Shown here piece by piece: positions 61,216 to 64,000 of a DNA stretch of 64,000 bases. Origin of the DNA: Nageia nagi (Eukaryota > Pinophyta); the NCBI GenBank assembly GCA_050084985.1, contig JBITNC010000002.1:16554001-16618000 (forward strand), in the 5' to 3' direction. The notes beneath the pieces are model-generated. The model made no database searches, was not told the DNA's origin, and worked only from the letters and a program-made list of their open reading frames with translations. Positions within the stretch are counted from its first letter, which is position 1, and each line of letters opens with the position of its first letter. A program made the translations under genes and the position numbers.

Positions 61216-64000
61216 AGTCAAAGTTGGATCAAAGAAGACATGAAGAGATGAAAATGCTGAATCATCAAAAAGAGAAGCAAAAGTAGGTGGTAAGATGTGG
61301 CTTCCTTTAGCAACATATAATGCTCTCATCATATACCATGAATAATGCTGAACACATTTTATCGCCAGTTGATGAAAAGTAACCAATGCATGCGAAAGTA
61401 GGATACCATTCAATTCCACAGTTGCCCCCTTTATAGTTGGTACCTTTATAACAGAATGCAACAAGGCCCATAATGTTTCCTAGGCTGATGTATAGTTTGC
61501 CTATGGATTCCCAGGTAGAAAGTTTGCTATAATCTTTATTGGATGAATTTCAAAGCTTTCAAAATAAATTTTTCAGTTGGAAGAAGTTGACTGAGCTAGT
61601 GAAGTTCGGTAGAAAGGAACCAGCTTCATTAATGTATCTTCATCAATATTCAAATTAATGTGCTTAAGAAGAATGGATGAGTACTTCACATGGTTGGGAT
61701 TAGATGCATGATTAGAGATAATAGCAAATATATGCAGTACAGTTTCATCCCTTTCAAATGTGTCTTTATCATGTACCCTTAACATTACCACAAAGGGAGC
61801 CCCTTGCCACTTCTCATCCACTTCAAATGTCTCAAGTTTAAACTGGCACAGTGTATGCTTGCTTGCAATGGTAAACTCTAGCATCAATCTCCTAGTCCTT
61901 GCACTTATTATAGAAATGTACCAATTATTTTCATTTGAATCCTCATGATCCTGGGTTCCTTACTCTAGCAGGCTAATTCCCATATATGAAACCTTATAGT
62001 CAATCTTTGCATATAGAAATTCATTTTGAGCTCTCTGTTCTCTTCTTTTCCAGCTATTGATGTCTTCACAGAGGCATAAAATCCTAGTTGGTCCATTTGC
62101 ATATACTTCGTACCCCGCCTTTGACAAATCCAATTCATCTAGTATGTCATTAGTACTGTCAGATGGAAGAGGAAAGGTAAATCCTCTAATGTGCTTTGAT
62201 TTACCAAGGGATTTCCATGGGCATAATTTATCCAAGGCTATTTTATGCCAAAGTTGTGTTCCTGCCACACTGAAAATGAGCTCATGCGGTGCAGTTAGGT
62301 CATCCCAAACATAACCTATAATGGCACCAGGTTTTAAAACATCCACTACTATCAACCCCTTCTGATGAAATAGAATGGATGCCTTGCAGAGAGTGTTATT
62401 TATTTGATATGGTAAATATTCAGGTGATATCAAACTGAAGTACATTATCAATGAACTTCTTTCTTCTCTAACATCAATAACTGCAAATCTAGTGATCTAT
62501 TTTTCCCGCAAAGTATTTCCAATTGGTGAAGAATTTCTAAGGATATTTGAATGATTACTGAATTTCAAAAAGAAATGCCCTAAAGAAGCAGCACAAATTG
62601 ATCCAGACCAGGTCCATCCATCTTCCTTCAATGAAAATTGAACAAGTAACGAGTAATCTGGGCTTGAATTTCTATGCATTTTCAAAATGTTACCAGTAGA
62701 ACGAACAGGTTTGTCTTCACCAGGCAAGATTTTCATATTAAGTATAGCTCTTTGACTAGGGTCGAGTGACTATTTTGCATCTTCAGTTTCCTGCAAACCA
62801 TTTTGACAAACAAAAATGTCCTCATTTGAATGATTCACAACAATGTGTCTAGGAACTAAATAAATAGTTTGTGTTGGCTCCAAGACACTTGATGAAGATA
62901 CCCGAGAATAACCACCCAGCTTTACTATGTCCTTTAAACCAGCTTCAGAAAGTTCTAAACTAATTTCTATGAAACTTGAGAAGAATTCTAAATCCAGTAA
63001 TGATGCAACTGCATTTTGTTCTATCCTTCGAATGAGTAACTTGTCATACCTCTGAATCCAGGAGATTTTTGACCCAGGATTGAGATGAATTCCATGTCCT
63101 GTTGGGGTTGATTCCAGATTATTTTTGCCTCTCCCTCTCCACAGAAAGGTATTCTATTTTGAAGCAAAGCATATAAATGGAATATGTGTGTCATTCTAGA
63201 GAGTGTAAGGTGAATAAATAACCACTTCTAAAAGCCCTCGATCTCCTCATGACAGCCTCATCATAACCAAATTTTTCCCATCCCTAAAATCCAATTCTAC
63301 ATCTAGACCATGTAGGTCACCTTTAGAGTTGTGAGAGTTTTTCCCAATCACCAGCATTTATCAGTTTGCTTTTTTCATTAAATTTACAAAGTGTTATAGT
63401 CAGAAAAAGTTTGTAAAGGTCTACATACATATATTTTTTACATCCACCTTGAACAAGAATATGATTGCTACTATCTTCAGAAGTTTCAACTACACTCGTG
63501 TCTGAACAATCACTTAACATCACTGTAATATCCAATTCAAGAAGATTAGAAACCTGAATGGTTGGCAAAATCAAGATTTCTTGTTGTTCATGCCATGCAA
63601 CTCTTAAGGACTCTTTCTCTCAGTCATCAGAAGTATGAGATCTTGTAATGGGAAGTTTCCTTCTTGTCATTCAAACTAGAAAATAAAGATCTTTAAACTT
63701 TGTATGAGCAGTCTTGCTACCATAGTGAATTGTGGTAAAAGAGGATTCTGATGATAGACCATTGAATTTCTTCTTGATGCGATAACTTAACTTTTGAAAT
63801 AGACTCAAAAGTCGAATAGCTTTTACACCTTTCAAATCCTCTGACCACTCAAAGAAATCAGTCCTTTCACTCTCCACTATGAACTTCTCAGAAGTTGCAG
63901 GTCAGAGACAAAGTAAATAATTTCCAAGATTGAGGGATATAAGGGCCTTTCTCATTTCACCAAAATATTTTAAAGCATCAAGAGCTACCATGTAATCATC
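61216..64000 (-). pseudogene. VPS13: Intronless VPS13-like coding fragment inside an LTR element
   Basis: Minus-strand translation over 2.8 kb reads as the C-terminal third of a plant VPS13-type lipid-transfer protein. It includes GVKAIRLLSLFQKLSYRIKK, LILPTIQVSNLLEL, NAGDWEKL, FICFASK, WRGRGKNN, HLNPGSKISWIQRYD, YLVPRHIVVNHSNED, ILPGED, LIMYFSLISPEYLPYQINNT, GYVWDDLTAPHEL and RGFTFPLPSD. Near the end come IKVPTIKGATVELNGILLSH, CVQHYSWYMMRALYVAKGSH and ILPPTFASLFDDSAFSSLHV. VPS13 proteins move lipids at membrane contact sites; this part spans the SHR/VAB region and what follows. The frame is constant from 61.2 to 63.3 kb, broken only by stops (for example 61570, 61957, 62494 and about 62758), with a frameshift near 63.3 kb. 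No intron is visible, although plant VPS13 genes are intron-rich. The C-terminus is missing. A retrocopy or captured cDNA, not functional. Confidence 0.85.

Noticed and set aside
61216-64000. A working VPS13 gene on the minus strand
   Set aside because: At least four in-frame stops and one frameshift, no introns, and a truncated C-terminus replaced by an LTR element tail.

Overview
The window looks like a gene-poor, repeat-rich stretch of a large plant nuclear genome, most likely a gymnosperm (inference). It is very AT-rich, carries nested and decayed LTR retrotransposons of several families, and has a degenerate telomere-like (TTTAGGG) interstitial array. It also holds a decayed pentatricopeptide-repeat (PPR) array whose wording ('ALEEGMDIHQRV', 'WNAMIGGYAIHGY') resembles the PPR genes I know from conifers. 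I see no intact ordinary protein-coding gene.

Layout. 0-3.4 kb: the 3' end of a Ty1/copia element with a 2.2-kb LTR full of internal tandem repeats. 4.3-8 kb: an old minus-strand LTR plus unreadable decayed sequence. 8.0-10.1 kb: an internally deleted copia element with two similar LTRs. 11.7-20.4 kb: a decayed transposase-like gene, a telomere-like higher-order array, a G-quadruplex-like tract, (CA)25, a CCTTAA satellite and a tRNA-Lys-like head. 21.9-24.3 kb: an unidentified coding remnant and a 22-bp minisatellite. 27.0-28.2, 35.2-36.6 and 46.3-46.9 kb: three related units, each with a minus-strand hairpin carrying a miR397-like arm. 28.7-31.3 kb: a copia gag fragment split by a truncated Ty3/gypsy element. 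32.2-33.0 and 40.9-41.6 kb: two LINE-type DUF4283 remnants. 37.1-39.1 kb: a probable solo copia LTR. 48.4-51 kb: a minus-strand LTR with a repeat-rich internal spacer. 52.6-55.2 kb: the PPR pseudogene array. 56.0-56.6 kb: a MULE/FAR1-type transposase fragment. 57.7-60.6 kb: a minus-strand gypsy 3' end. It is interrupted at 60,583 by another LTR element that carries an intronless VPS13 coding fragment running off the window end.

Two systems stand out. The first is a dispersed three-copy MIR397 cluster. The miR397-equivalent arm matches the family consensus at 20/21, 18/21 and 20/21 positions. Each hairpin has four or five GTAC cores (the SPL7 copper-response core) just upstream on the transcribed strand, and the flank of the hairpin still resembles laccase coding sequence, laccases being the known miR397 targets. 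This fits a copper-controlled laccase/lignin regulator and preserves a trace of origin by inverted duplication of a target gene. The second is an apparent capture of a host VPS13 mRNA by an LTR retrotransposon: VPS13-like coding sequence without visible introns joins directly to the polypurine tract of a 598-bp LTR in the same orientation.

The remaining sequence is mostly AT-rich and unreadable by eye, and is stated as such. All identities rest on reading translations and motifs. No database search was run.
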